Assembly (NCBI RefSeq): GCF_050433505.1
Contig: NZ_JBNPXC010000002.1
Location: 372,001 to 436,000, forward strand
Reading direction: 5' to 3'
From: Methanobacterium_D oryzae
GTDB lineage: Archaea; Methanobacteriota; Methanobacteria; Methanobacteriales; Methanobacteriaceae
DNA length: 64,000 nt
In this document: piece by piece, positions 45,432 to 52,924 of the stretch
Layout of the letters: each line of letters opens with the position of its first letter
Numbering within the stretch: position 1 is the stretch's first letter
The notes under the pieces: generated by a model
What the model was told of the DNA's origin: nothing
Seen by the model: only the letters and a program-made list of their open reading frames with translations
Database searches by the model: none
Position numbers and translations under genes: made by a program

Positions 45432-45857
45432 TTACTTCCTCCCTTTTTCAATTTTTTTATCCAGTTCTTTTTCCTTGTTTTCAAGGTCTTTCATTAGTTT
45501 TTGGAGTTTTCCGTATTCTGCTTGGGCTTCAAGACGTGCCATTCTCTCGTTTAATTCTCCATGTAAGAATCCGACTTTGTTCATGATTTGGGAAGTATCT
45601 TTTCTAATATTTGATAGTCTTTCTTGCTGTTCTTGTGGTAATGGTAATGCATTTTCTAAGAGACGTTTTGATTCAAGATCTTTTTCTACGAGAGATATTT
45701 TTTTAAGTTCTACTTGTTTTTCAACAAGCGCCACATTATTTTGAGTTTCTCTAACCTTTTTCCATTGAATAACAACAATTATAATTACAATTGCCGCTAA
45801 AACTGCAAATAATATCCAAACGATATTTTCTGAAATTGCTGTAACAGCATCAGCCAT
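45432..45857 (-). CDS. Membrane-anchored coiled-coil protein (141 aa)
   Basis: An N-terminal span (IVWILFAVLAAIVIIIVVIQW) is followed by a coiled coil over nearly the rest (KKVRETQNNVALVEKQVEL ... MKDLENKEKELDKKIEKGRK). Starts at ATG 45857 after AGGTGA; GTG 45866 would overlap that SD. It is first in a tight operon with the 178 aa protein. No function known; the pair may form a membrane-bound heteromer. Confidence 0.75.
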   Translation of the reverse strand: MADAVTAISENIVWILFAVLAAIVIIIVVIQWKKVRETQNNVALVEKQVELKKISLVEKDLESKRLLENALPLPQEQQERLSNIRKDTSQIMNKVGFLHGELNERMARLEAQAEYGKLQKLMKDLENKEKELDKKIEKGRK

Positions 45858-45922
45858 AATATTCACCTTTTATTATATTTTATCTCATTTTAAGTGGCTA
45901 TTAACATAAAGCCAATAAGTAC

Positions 45923-46168
45923 TCATAATACTGGTTCATTTAGATTTTCTTTTAGGAGTATTTTGTCTCCTATTCGCTCAATTGCATTATAAGGGATGAT
46001 GGCTTCGTCTTTGGATAAGCCTAAACTTTCAAAAAAACCTCCGCTACCCACTATCACTGCTTCAATTTTGTTATTGTCCCAATTTATTTCAACATCTTTT
46101 ACTTTACCGACAACCATTGCAGTACTATCAATGACTTCTTTTCCTTTTATTTGTTTGGCTACTCTCAT
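45923..46168 (-). CDS. PRC-barrel domain protein
   Basis: 81 residues, a single PRC-barrel: VAKQIKGKEVIDSTAMVVGK, then VKDVEINWDNNKIEAVIVGS and DEAIIPYNAIERIGDKILL. Archaeal PRC-barrel proteins include the cell-division CdpB proteins and other adaptors; which this one is cannot be told. The start ATG 46168 is chosen (aagtgat upstream); a longer version from 46204 has an implausible N-terminus. Placed just before the membrane coiled-coil operon on the same strand, 66 bases apart. Confidence 0.85.
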   Translation of the reverse strand: MRVAKQIKGKEVIDSTAMVVGKVKDVEINWDNNKIEAVIVGSGGFFESLGLSKDEAIIPYNAIERIGDKILLKENLNEPVL

Positions 46169-46311
46169 TCTATCACTTCTAATAAACAACAATCTTATAT
46201 CCATTAATTATATTAATAATTATGTTCTAATAATTATTATATATTTGCAATTTAACAATATTTTTAAAAAAATACGTATTAAAAAATAAAAAATGTAAAG
46301 GAGGTGAAATA

Positions 46312-46476
46312 ATGGCACAACAAATGCAACAACTAAGCGGTGGAGCAATGCTAGTACTAGGTATTATTATAGCACTCGTCATCTGGTTAATTCCAGCCTT
46401 CGTCTACATATATGCCTGGTTAGCAGCAATATTCCTAATCATTGGCGGGATTGTTTCCCTATTATCAGGAAGATAA
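46312..46476 (+). CDS. 54-residue two-span membrane protein
   Basis: Small gene from ATG 46312 to TAA 46474-46476 with an excellent SD (aaaggaggtgaaat). The protein starts MAQQMQQLSGGAMLVLGIII and has two hydrophobic segments (LVLGIIIALVIWLIPAFVYI and WLAAIFLIIGGIVSLLSGR). The codon choice (cta, ctc, gcc) is more selective than in neighbours, suggesting real and strong expression. Divergent from the PRC-barrel gene. No known family. Confidence 0.8.
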   Translation: MAQQMQQLSGGAMLVLGIIIALVIWLIPAFVYIYAWLAAIFLIIGGIVSLLSGR

Positions 46477-46545
46477 ATATTTAGTATCTAATCCTTGAAT
46501 CACTAAATTTCTTTAAATTTTTATAAAATTGGGTGGCTTTAATTT

Positions 46546-46854
46546 ATGCCAGAAAAAGATCTTAGAATTTTAAGAATTGTAGTAATTATTGCCGTTATAA
46601 TTGGACTTTTAGCAGTTATAACTTTTGCAAATTTTGGATTTGGTCTGTTTACTACGGCTTTTGTTTATGGACTTGCCATATGGCTATTAATAATAATTAT
46701 TTTGGCACTAATTATCCTAGCAATTTATTTATGGATAAGGACGTTTCTACTTAAAAGGGAAGTTAAAAAATTTGAAAAAAGACTAGAACAGACTAAAATA
46801 GAGCTTAAACAGTGTAGATCCAAACTAAAACAATTAAAAAACGAACCTAAATAA
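46546..46854 (+). CDS. Membrane-anchored coiled-coil protein (102 aa)
   Basis: Two hydrophobic spans (LRIVVIIAVIIGLLAVITFA and a second around residues 45-65) then a C-terminal basic/acidic coiled coil (KREVKKFEKRLEQTKIELKQ). Third member of the local membrane/coiled-coil group. ATG follows gggtggc. No known family recognised. Confidence 0.75.
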   Translation: MPEKDLRILRIVVIIAVIIGLLAVITFANFGFGLFTTAFVYGLAIWLLIIIILALIILAIYLWIRTFLLKREVKKFEKRLEQTKIELKQCRSKLKQLKNEPK

Positions 46855-47035
46855 CAGAGTAAGAGAAGAAAAAAAATGGCATGATTAATGATTTTGGGGG
46901 TAACTAGAGGTTTATAACATGTTACTTGAAGAAGCATTAAAAAATGCTAGTAATAGTTACATCCATACCAAATTATGAAATTATATTATTTAAATATTAT
47001 TATTTAATTGCTGCTGTTAAAACCAGGTATTGCAC

Positions 47036-47064
47036 GGTGGTTCACAGGAGATCCACTAGCACCC
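47036..47064 (+). repeat. Dispersed short repeat, copy 1
   Basis: GGTGGTTCACAGGAGATCCA followed by ctagcaccc matches 50050-50079 with few differences. In one frame both read RWFT(G/E)(D/E)P, so they may be ends of decayed copies of one small gene; the frame here continues LAPKFCIT and stops at TAA. Confidence 0.45.
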
Positions 47065-47132
47065 AAATTTTGTATTACTTAATCATATTTTTATCTTATT
47101 AATTACATAACAATTGTTAGGAGGATAATATT

Positions 47133-47369
47133 ATGAAGATTCAAGTTTATGCCACATATTGTGCAAGATGTCTAACATTTGAAAAGAATTTAGAAGGGGC
47201 CATTAAAGAGTTGAATCTGGATGAAAAGATTGAAAAAATAGATTTGGATACAGCAATAAAGATGAATATAAGAACTAGCCCCACATTAATAATAGATGAT
47301 GAAATAAAATCTAGTGGAGACATATTATCTGTTGAAGAGTTAAAAAAGATACTAAAAGAGAGTATGTAA
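47133..47369 (+). CDS. Small thioredoxin-like redox protein (MTH895 type)
   Basis: 78-residue single-domain thioredoxin/glutaredoxin-like protein. The active site is C-A-R-C in IQVYATYCARCLTFEKNL, and the cis-Pro is in RTSPTLIIDDEI. It matches the MTH895/TM0996 group of small disulfide reductases. Such genes often neighbour metal or sulfur permeases, as here. A very strong SD (taggaggataata) precedes ATG. Partner unknown. Confidence 0.9.
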   Translation: MKIQVYATYCARCLTFEKNLEGAIKELNLDEKIEKIDLDTAIKMNIRTSPTLIIDDEIKSSGDILSVEELKKILKESM

Positions 47370-47406
47370 TAATGAAAATATTTTTATTTAAAAGGAGAAT
47401 CATTAG

Positions 47407-47628
47407 ATGGAAGAAGGATTAGCTCATTATGAAATCTTTGGTATTGATTTGGTTGTGTATATAGGTATAATTGCTTTAACTCTTTTTATATTTACTGCTT
47501 TAATTAATCGGATTAATAGGAGCATATTAAGAAAAAGAGGTAAAATGATTTTACCACGTTGGCATCATTGGACTGCAATTAGTGCTATAATTGTAGTAAT
47601 AATACACGTTGCAATACAGTATATATAA
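47407..47628 (+). CDS. Small His-containing two-span membrane protein
   Basis: 73 residues, two hydrophobic spans (IDLVVYIGIIALTLFIFTAL and AISAIIVVIIHVAIQYI) separated by a basic loop RINRSILRKRGKMILPRWHH. ATG is preceded by aaggaga. It lies 38 bases after the thioredoxin-like gene and probably shares its mRNA. A His pair and a further His suggest metal or heme contacts, unproven. Confidence 0.7.
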   Translation: MEEGLAHYEIFGIDLVVYIGIIALTLFIFTALINRINRSILRKRGKMILPRWHHWTAISAIIVVIIHVAIQYI

Positions 47629-47680
47629 TAAATATTGCTTGTTGTCTAATTTTATGAATATTAAGAGTCTTAATTTGTTT

Positions 47681-48598
47681 TTAAGTTATATCAATATGTT
47701 GGGCCTTTTTACCTTTATATCCTGTTTCTATTTGTATTGTAGAAAAATAGAAATCATATTTTTCATAAAGAATGCCTTTGATTTCTTCTAAAATACGCTC
47801 GGATTCTTTTGAGTCTTCTATTAGTACATGAGAAGAGAAAACGTTCTTTCCGGATGTTAATACCCATGCATGAATGTGATGGACATCTTTAACTCCAGAT
47901 ACTTTTTCAATATCACTTTTTACTTCGTCAAGATCGATATTGGATGGTGTTGATTCTAAAAGGATATTTAATGAGTCTTTTATGATCCCATAAGACACAT
48001 AAAGAAGTACTAATCCAAAAAGAATACCTAATATTGGATCTATTGCAAAGAAACCTGTAAATCTAATTACAATTGCCGCCACTATAATTATGATACTTCC
48101 AACAAATGTTTGAATAACATGCCAATAAGCACCTTTAAGATTAATATTTTCTTTCTGACCAGAAAATAATAATTTAATTGATATTACTTCTGTAATTATG
48201 CCTCCTATTGCTGCGATAAACATTGGTGTTGTTGGTATTTCTATTGGATGTTCTAATCTCATTGCTCCCATATAGACTATAAATAGGGCCATTCCAAGTA
48301 GGAAGAATCCATTAAAAAGAGCTCCTATTATTTCTGCTCTAAATTTTCCAAATGTTTTGTACTTATCTGCTGGCTTTATAGCTATTCTTGCAGCAATATA
48401 AGCTAATAGTACTCCTCCAACAGCAGAAAATGTGTGAAATGCGTCAGAAATTACAGCAATAGAGTTAATATTAATTCCTAATCCTAATTCAATTACAAAA
48501 TATATTCCTGTTAACCATGCAGATATTTTAAGCGCTCTATTGCTTTTAATATCGCTTGGCATTCCATGATGCCCCATAGTTTTAGATTCTTTTTGCAT
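47681..48598 (-). CDS. Cation diffusion facilitator (CDF) metal exporter
   Basis: About 305 residues. Six-span CDF core: LTGIYFVIELGLGININS, then AVISDAFHTFSAVGG with the HxxxD/DxxxH-like metal site, and FAIDPILGILFGLVLLY. The C-terminal cytoplasmic domain has HIHAWVLTSGKNVFSSHVLI. Expected to export Zn2+, Fe2+ or similar by proton antiport. ATG 48598 is preferred because TGGGGC precedes it; an upstream ATG 48682 adds 28 odd residues. The N-terminus has MGHHGMPS, possibly metal binding. Convergent with the small membrane gene. Confidence 0.92.
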   Translation of the reverse strand: MQKESKTMGHHGMPSDIKSNRALKISAWLTGIYFVIELGLGININSIAVISDAFHTFSAVGGVLLAYIAARIAIKPADKYKTFGKFRAEIIGALFNGFFLLGMALFIVYMGAMRLEHPIEIPTTPMFIAAIGGIITEVISIKLLFSGQKENINLKGAYWHVIQTFVGSIIIIVAAIVIRFTGFFAIDPILGILFGLVLLYVSYGIIKDSLNILLESTPSNIDLDEVKSDIEKVSGVKDVHHIHAWVLTSGKNVFSSHVLIEDSKESERILEEIKGILYEKYDFYFSTIQIETGYKGKKAQHIDIT

Positions 48599-48809
48599 AT
48601 TAAGCCCCAAATGGTGAAATAACATCAGATCGATATTATCAGGGTTATTTTTAATTAATACTATAAATATATTATTAATCATTTATAAAATAATATTAAC
48701 ATTTATAGCTTGAATTTTTTTATATAAAACTGGAAAAAATAGGATGTGATAGAATAGAAATCGATCTAATTATAAAATATCCTTTATTTTGATTTTAATA
48801 GGTGGTTCT

Positions 48810-49016
48810 GTGAGAATTAAAATCATCAATATTTCAGGAAAAGAAGATTCAGTAAATGAAGTTAAACTAGATAGTATTTCTGTCAGTGATCTATTGAAGA
48901 AGTTAGATATTGATGTTTTTGAAGCTTTAATAACAAGAAACGGTGAAGTCGTTAGGGAACATGATATTTTAACAGATAAGGATAATGTAGTTATTTCTGG
49001 AATGGGATGCTGCTAA
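48810..49016 (+). CDS. ThiS/MoaD-like ubiquitin-fold protein with Cys-Cys tail
   Basis: 68 residues from GTG 48810 (SD ataggtgg five bases upstream; an earlier TTG 48789 includes that SD). Beta-grasp pattern: IKIINISGKEDSVNEVKLDS, SVSDLLKKLDIDVFEALITR, HDILTDKDNVVISG. Sulfur-carrier and SAMP proteins normally end in Gly-Gly; this one ends in SGMGCC. The tail could mean a different chemistry, perhaps metal or persulfide binding. No E1-like gene is near. Confidence 0.8.
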   Translation: MRIKIINISGKEDSVNEVKLDSISVSDLLKKLDIDVFEALITRNGEVVREHDILTDKDNVVISGMGCC

Positions 49017-49111
49017 TGAAATTTTATACAATTAAAACGAGGTTAAAATACTTAAAATAATAAATAATACTATTGATATAATTATTAATATTGATACTGG
49101 GAAGTAGAAAT

Positions 49112-49738
49112 ATGAAAGATACTCCACTTATTTTAATATTGTTAGTAGTAATAATTGTTTTAGCTGGATTAGTGGTATTTTTAACATTTTTAGTAGGTTG
49201 GAATGTAATGGGTGGTGGAATGATGGGGGATCATAATGATTCTGGCATGATGGGAGATGTGGATCGTCATTTTATTGAACAGATGATCCCGCACCATGAA
49301 GATGCCATTGCTATGGCTGATATTGCCCAAACTAAAGCTGAACATCAGGAAATTAAGCAATTAGCAAGTAATATTAAGGATGATCAGACCCGAGAAATAT
49401 CCCAAATGCGTGAATTTTATAAAAGAACTTATGGTACAGATGTTCCAGAATCATCAGGTATGATGGGTCCTGGTAGAGGTATGGGACGTGGTGGAATGAT
49501 GGATAATTCAACAGATTTAGATGAACTTGAAAATGCTAAGCCATTTGATAAAGCATTTATTGAAGGAATGGTTCCTCATCATAGAATGGCTATAATGATG
49601 TCACAAATGCTTCTAAGGAATTCAGATAATCAGGAAATGCGTGATTTAGCAAATTCAATTATTAAAACTCAAAGTGCTGAAATAGAACAAATGCGTGGAT
49701 GGTATCAAGAATGGTATGGTACAGATGTTCCAACATAG
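49112..49738 (+). CDS. DUF305 protein, membrane-anchored, Met/His-rich
   Basis: About 208 residues. An N-terminal span (LILILLVVIIVLAGLVVFL) is followed by Met/Gly stretches (MGGGMMGDHNDSGMMGD and GMMGPGRGMGRGGMMD). Two DUF305 repeats follow: FIEQMIPHHEDAIAMADIAQ and FIEGMVPHHRMAIMMSQML, each with the conserved PHH. DUF305 proteins belong to the ferritin-like CopM group and several bind copper; copper handling is inferred. ATG 49112 chosen (gggaag upstream); TTG 49091 is not supported. Extracytoplasmic by topology. Confidence 0.88.
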   Translation: MKDTPLILILLVVIIVLAGLVVFLTFLVGWNVMGGGMMGDHNDSGMMGDVDRHFIEQMIPHHEDAIAMADIAQTKAEHQEIKQLASNIKDDQTREISQMREFYKRTYGTDVPESSGMMGPGRGMGRGGMMDNSTDLDELENAKPFDKAFIEGMVPHHRMAIMMSQMLLRNSDNQEMRDLANSIIKTQSAEIEQMRGWYQEWYGTDVPT

Positions 49739-50049
49739 CATCCATAAGCTTCTGATAATTTAATTAGATTCATTTCAAACTCTATTTTATATATTAATTT
49801 TTCTCACGAGTAAGAATGTCTTTAATGAATTTCAACCATAGAAATGAGGGAAGTTTGAGGAAGCAACCTTCGGAATTAATGAAAAAATTGGCAAAGAATG
49901 AATTTTGAATTAGTTGTAAAATGTAGAAAAGCAGATAGGAAGGTGATGTTATGACAAGATCCCCTAATGTTGCAAATAAAATCACATCTTTTCCTATCCT
50001 TTTTTAAAATTAGTTTTATTTCTGTTGTTGGTATATAAATTGCTTCAAA

Positions 50050-50079
50050 GGTGGTTCACAGAAGAGCCACCACAGCACC
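50050..50079 (+). repeat. Dispersed short repeat, copy 2
   Basis: GGTGGTTCACAGAAGAGCCA followed by ccacagcacc matches 47036-47064. Self-complementary ends (ggtgg...ccacc) could form a 5-6 bp stem. See copy 1. Confidence 0.45.
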
Positions 50080-50231
50080 ACTAATGATTTAAATGAACGA
50101 AGATTTTTATATTATTGAAGGAATAAGTCAAGATTTAAACTTTATTTTTGATTTAGTATGTTTTGGAATGTTTTTTAATCCAATCATTTTTATTTTTAGC
50201 ATTATTCCATGTTTTTTAAGAATTTTAATCT

Positions 50232-50267
50232 GTTTTATCCGTTTTTCCTGCTGCTGAGTAGCATTTA
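50232..50267 (+). repeat. Direct repeat, left copy
   Basis: gttttatccgttttt followed by cctgctgctgagtagcattt. The right copy at 50793-50831 reads gttttatctgttttttgctc then aactgctgagtagcattt. The shared core ctgctgagtagcattt is 16 bases. The two copies flank about 525 bases of hairpin-rich sequence. Confidence 0.6.
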
Positions 50268-50333
50268 TGTAATCTAAAAGTTCTTTAATGAATCTAAAAA
50301 TTTATTAATATTAAAAAGTAATAATTATAAGTT

Positions 50334-50392
50334 GGAGTATATTATTCAAGAATTGACCTCTTAGGTATCCCATCCTCTTGGGGTACCACTCC
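50334..50392 (+). ncRNA. Candidate structured RNA: nested hairpins
   Basis: ggtatccc (50364-50371) pairs with ggggtacc (50380-50387), eight pairs with one G-U. An outer TGGAGT (50334-50339) pairs with ACTCCA (50388-50393), directly abutting the inner stem. No ORF overlaps. This suggests a small structured RNA or a leader element, strand uncertain. Confidence 0.35.
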
Positions 50393-50440
50393 ACGTAAAT
50401 AATTTTTTGATAAATTTTTAAAGTATTTCGTAAAGCACTC

Positions 50441-50461
50441 AGGGGCGTTATTAACGCCCCT
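50441..50461. repeat. GC-rich perfect hairpin
   Basis: AGGGGCGTT-ATT-AACGCCCCT: a 9 bp perfect stem with a 3-base loop, much richer in G+C than its surroundings. It could be the 3' end of the structured element at 50334 or a terminator for either strand. Confidence 0.55.
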
Positions 50462-50666
50462 AATATTACCTTAATTAGTTTTTTACTCAATAAAATATAT
50501 TATTTATGTAAATCTTTTTAATTTAATTTCATTAGCTTTAAGAGCTTATAATGATATTTTAGAGTTTATTATAACATTTTAAGCCTTGATTTTTTAAATC
50601 ATACTATTTTTTATATATTTGTCCATGTAAAAGCTTAAATATACGGTCATTTCTATTAATTAAAAG

Positions 50667-50760
50667 TGTAGCAGGGAATCAAGGTATTTCAAATTATATA
50701 GTCTAACGACGCCGACCACTAATTACTTATTTTTTGATATTCTTGATTTCCTGTTATACA
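50667..50760. repeat. Long imperfect inverted repeat
   Basis: Arms of 27-28 bases (50667-50693 and 50733-50760) are about 80% complementary allowing G-U: left tgtagcagggaatcaagg... and right ...cttgatttcctgttataca. They enclose a 39-base loop with a GC-rich core (acgacgccgacc). Could be a structured RNA or the remains of a small inverted-repeat element. Confidence 0.5.
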
Positions 50761-50792
50761 TACCCCCTTTTTATTCTTTAATTTAGTAAAAA

Positions 50793-50831
50793 TGTTTTAT
50801 CTGTTTTTTGCTCAACTGCTGAGTAGCATTT
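50793..50831 (+). repeat. Direct repeat, right copy
   Basis: Partner of 50232-50267; shares ctgctgagtagcattt and a preceding gttttatc-T-rich block. Confidence 0.6.
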
Positions 50832-50915
50832 TTGATGATTTAAAATTAACAAAAATCTACCAGCAGTAAAAGTAGTAAATTGACAGTAAAAATTTAATTT
50901 ATTTTGTTAAGTGCC

Positions 50916-52535
50916 TTATTTTTTAACTGATTTAATTGGAATAGTGAAATAAAATGTAGATCCAACACCATATTCTGATTCAACCCAGATTCGTCCATCA
51001 TGTCGTTCTATGATTCTTCTAATTATGGGTAATCCTATTCCTGTTCCTTCATATTTTCCAATTGAATGTAATCTTCGGAATACTTTGAATATTTTGTCTA
51101 TATATTGTGGTTCAATTCCTATTCCATTGTCTTCAACACTAAAAACATATTCATTTTTATCATTATCTAATTTGGCTGAAATATGGATTCGGGGTGGGAA
51201 TTGGGGTTTTTTAAATTTAATTGCATTACTTATAAGGTTTTGGAAGACTCTAACCATCTGGTCAGGATCCGCAAAAATAATAGGAAGTTTATCGTATGTA
51301 ATAGTTGCTTGAGATTCATCAATTGCACTTTTTAAGTTTTCTATGGCTTTTTCAACCTTAAGGTTCATATCAGTTTTTACAAATTCCTTTTCAGCACTTT
51401 CGACACGTGAATACTCACGTAAACCCTGTATCATACCTTTCATTCTGGTTGCACCTTGAACCATGAATTCCAAAAATTCATCAGCATCAGCATCTAATTT
51501 ACCTTCATAACGTCTTTGTATGAGTTGCGCGTAACTGACAATAGTACGTAGTGGTTCTTGTAAGTCATGACTTGTAATATAAGCAAAACTTTGTAATTCT
51601 TTATTGGAACGTTCTAATTGAGTTATTGTATCTTGAAGTTTTATTTCGTTTTCTTTAACAATCTGATATGCTTCTTCAATTTCAGCTGTACGTTCTTCAA
51701 CCTTTTCTTCAAGATTATCACGAGATTCCCTTAACTCTTCTTCTAATTTTTTACGCTCACTAATATCATCAAAAACTCCAATTACAGCACTGACTTCTCC
51801 TTTTGGGTTATAAATTGGTGCTGAACTTCCAGATACAAATATCTGTTTACCATCAGATTTTTCAATTATTAAATCTTCATTATGTACAACTTCACCAGTA
51901 AGTAACGGGCGGGATGCAGGTAATTCCTCTCCGTGATAAGGAGTTCCATCTAATTTTAAAAGCCCGACTTTTGGACGTTCTTCCATTTTTAATCCTGTGG
52001 GATCCATACCATAGAGTTCTTTTGCACGTTCATTAATAAATGAAACTCTACCATCTGGCTGTTCTAAAATAACTACTGCTGAAGGGATTGTTTTAATTAA
52101 AGTTTCTAAACGGTTTCTATCAGTTTCAGCGGTTTTATATGATTCCTTTAATGCTTCTTCAGTTCTTTTACGTTCTGTGATATCTATTGATAGTATGAAC
52201 ATGCCTTCGGGTATGGGTTCTAATTTGGATTCAAAAACTGCTTTTTGGCCATCTGGAAAAGTAAATTGATTTTCAAATGAAACATGAACTCTTTCATTCA
52301 TACATTTTTCAAATTTGGAGAATAATTCTGTTTGTTCAATACCAGGATATACTTCCATTACAGTTTTACCTAAAAGAAAATCCTTTTTTATATTATTTTG
52401 TTTGGCTGCAGCATTATTAACATAAATATAAACCCAATCACGACTTATTATTTGACAACCTTCCAATAAATTATCAAAAATAGCATAATCTTCAGTTAAA
52501 TATGGTGAAAAATTATCTATCTCCCCTTTAGCCAT
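50916..52535 (-). CDS. Soluble PAS sensor histidine kinase
   Basis: 539 residues, no membrane span. PAS1 is about 15-125 and PAS2 about 140-265; PAS2 has a long insertion (LLKLDGTPYHGEELPASRP). A coiled coil (about 270-305) leads to HisKA with H323 (TSHDLQEPLRTIVSY) and an ATPase domain (NLISNAIKFK, DNGIGIEPQ, GTGIGLPII). No receiver. Strongly alike in its kinase core to the proteins at 21691 and 36551. ATG 52535 follows GGTGAT. Signal unknown. Confidence 0.93.
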   Translation of the reverse strand: MAKGEIDNFSPYLTEDYAIFDNLLEGCQIISRDWVYIYVNNAAAKQNNIKKDFLLGKTVMEVYPGIEQTELFSKFEKCMNERVHVSFENQFTFPDGQKAVFESKLEPIPEGMFILSIDITERKRTEEALKESYKTAETDRNRLETLIKTIPSAVVILEQPDGRVSFINERAKELYGMDPTGLKMEERPKVGLLKLDGTPYHGEELPASRPLLTGEVVHNEDLIIEKSDGKQIFVSGSSAPIYNPKGEVSAVIGVFDDISERKKLEEELRESRDNLEEKVEERTAEIEEAYQIVKENEIKLQDTITQLERSNKELQSFAYITSHDLQEPLRTIVSYAQLIQRRYEGKLDADADEFLEFMVQGATRMKGMIQGLREYSRVESAEKEFVKTDMNLKVEKAIENLKSAIDESQATITYDKLPIIFADPDQMVRVFQNLISNAIKFKKPQFPPRIHISAKLDNDKNEYVFSVEDNGIGIEPQYIDKIFKVFRRLHSIGKYEGTGIGLPIIRRIIERHDGRIWVESEYGVGSTFYFTIPIKSVKK

Positions 52536-52924
52536 AAAATCACCGAAATTAATTAGTACTATATCATCTCAAATAGGAAGTTAATAAAAAAGATTATATA
52601 ATTATTTTAATTTATTACATTAAATAAATTACTATTTAATTTTTTGGTATAATAACGCGTTATAATCTTTTTAATCCATGATTAAACCTTTTTTTAAGTG
52701 TTCTTGAGTAGCGAAGATTCGCGCACTTCGTTCGCATTTTATTCCTGATTTGTTTTATAAACCGTATGTACCTGCAATTTGTACCTTTTTAAGAAACCTT
52801 ACGGTGTGATCTATTCTGTTTTAGCTGTTGTTGGGTTAATCTGAAAGGATCAGTTTTAGAAATCTATAAGAAGTGTCCTTAATAAGTCATAAATATTAAA
52901 TACTTTCCAAAATAAGTATTATAT
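52536..52924. other. Divergent intergenic region, no gene seen
   Basis: About 390 bases between the divergent kinase and TMEM175 genes. It holds a perfect palindrome ATAACGCGTTAT (52652-52663) and a gcgaa...ttcgc inverted pair around 52711-52735. Promoters for both genes should be here; a TATA-like aaatattaaata lies near 52886-52897. Confidence 0.5.
52652..52663. repeat. Perfect 12-base palindrome upstream of the kinase gene
   Basis: ATAACGCGTTAT, about 117 bases upstream of the kinase start. A possible regulator-binding site; no further evidence. Confidence 0.4.

Larger units (their letters stand above)
49739..50915. other. Gene-free 1.2 kb stretch rich in hairpins and repeats
   Basis: No convincing gene. 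It contains an imperfect inverted repeat around GATAGGAA/TTCCTATC (49935-50000) ending in a T-run, the dispersed repeat copy 2 (50050-50079), a direct repeat pair (50232-50267 and 50793-50831), and hairpins at 50334-50392, 50441-50461 and 50667-50760. It looks like decayed mobile or duplicated DNA and may encode small RNAs. Confidence 0.6.

Noticed and set aside
46919..46978. 19-codon ORF (MLLEEALKNASNSYIHTKL)
   Set aside because: Only a weak SD-like agaggt and no similarity seen; too short to support.
49952..50007. Short ORF MTRSPNVANKITSFPILF behind aggaaggtgatgtt
   Set aside because: Good SD-like sequence, but the region also forms an inverted repeat with a T-run and the peptide has no features; kept only as part of the gene-free stretch.
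50093..50257. 54-codon ORF with hydrophobic Phe/Ile-rich translation (MNEDFYIIEGISQDL...)
   Set aside because: No SD or promoter, unusual Phe/Cys content, and it runs through the direct repeat at 50232; best explained as chance in AT-rich DNA.
50441..50461. tRNA or rRNA fragment in the GC-rich hairpin area
   Set aside because: No cloverleaf, T-loop or anticodon arm could be drawn from the surrounding bases.
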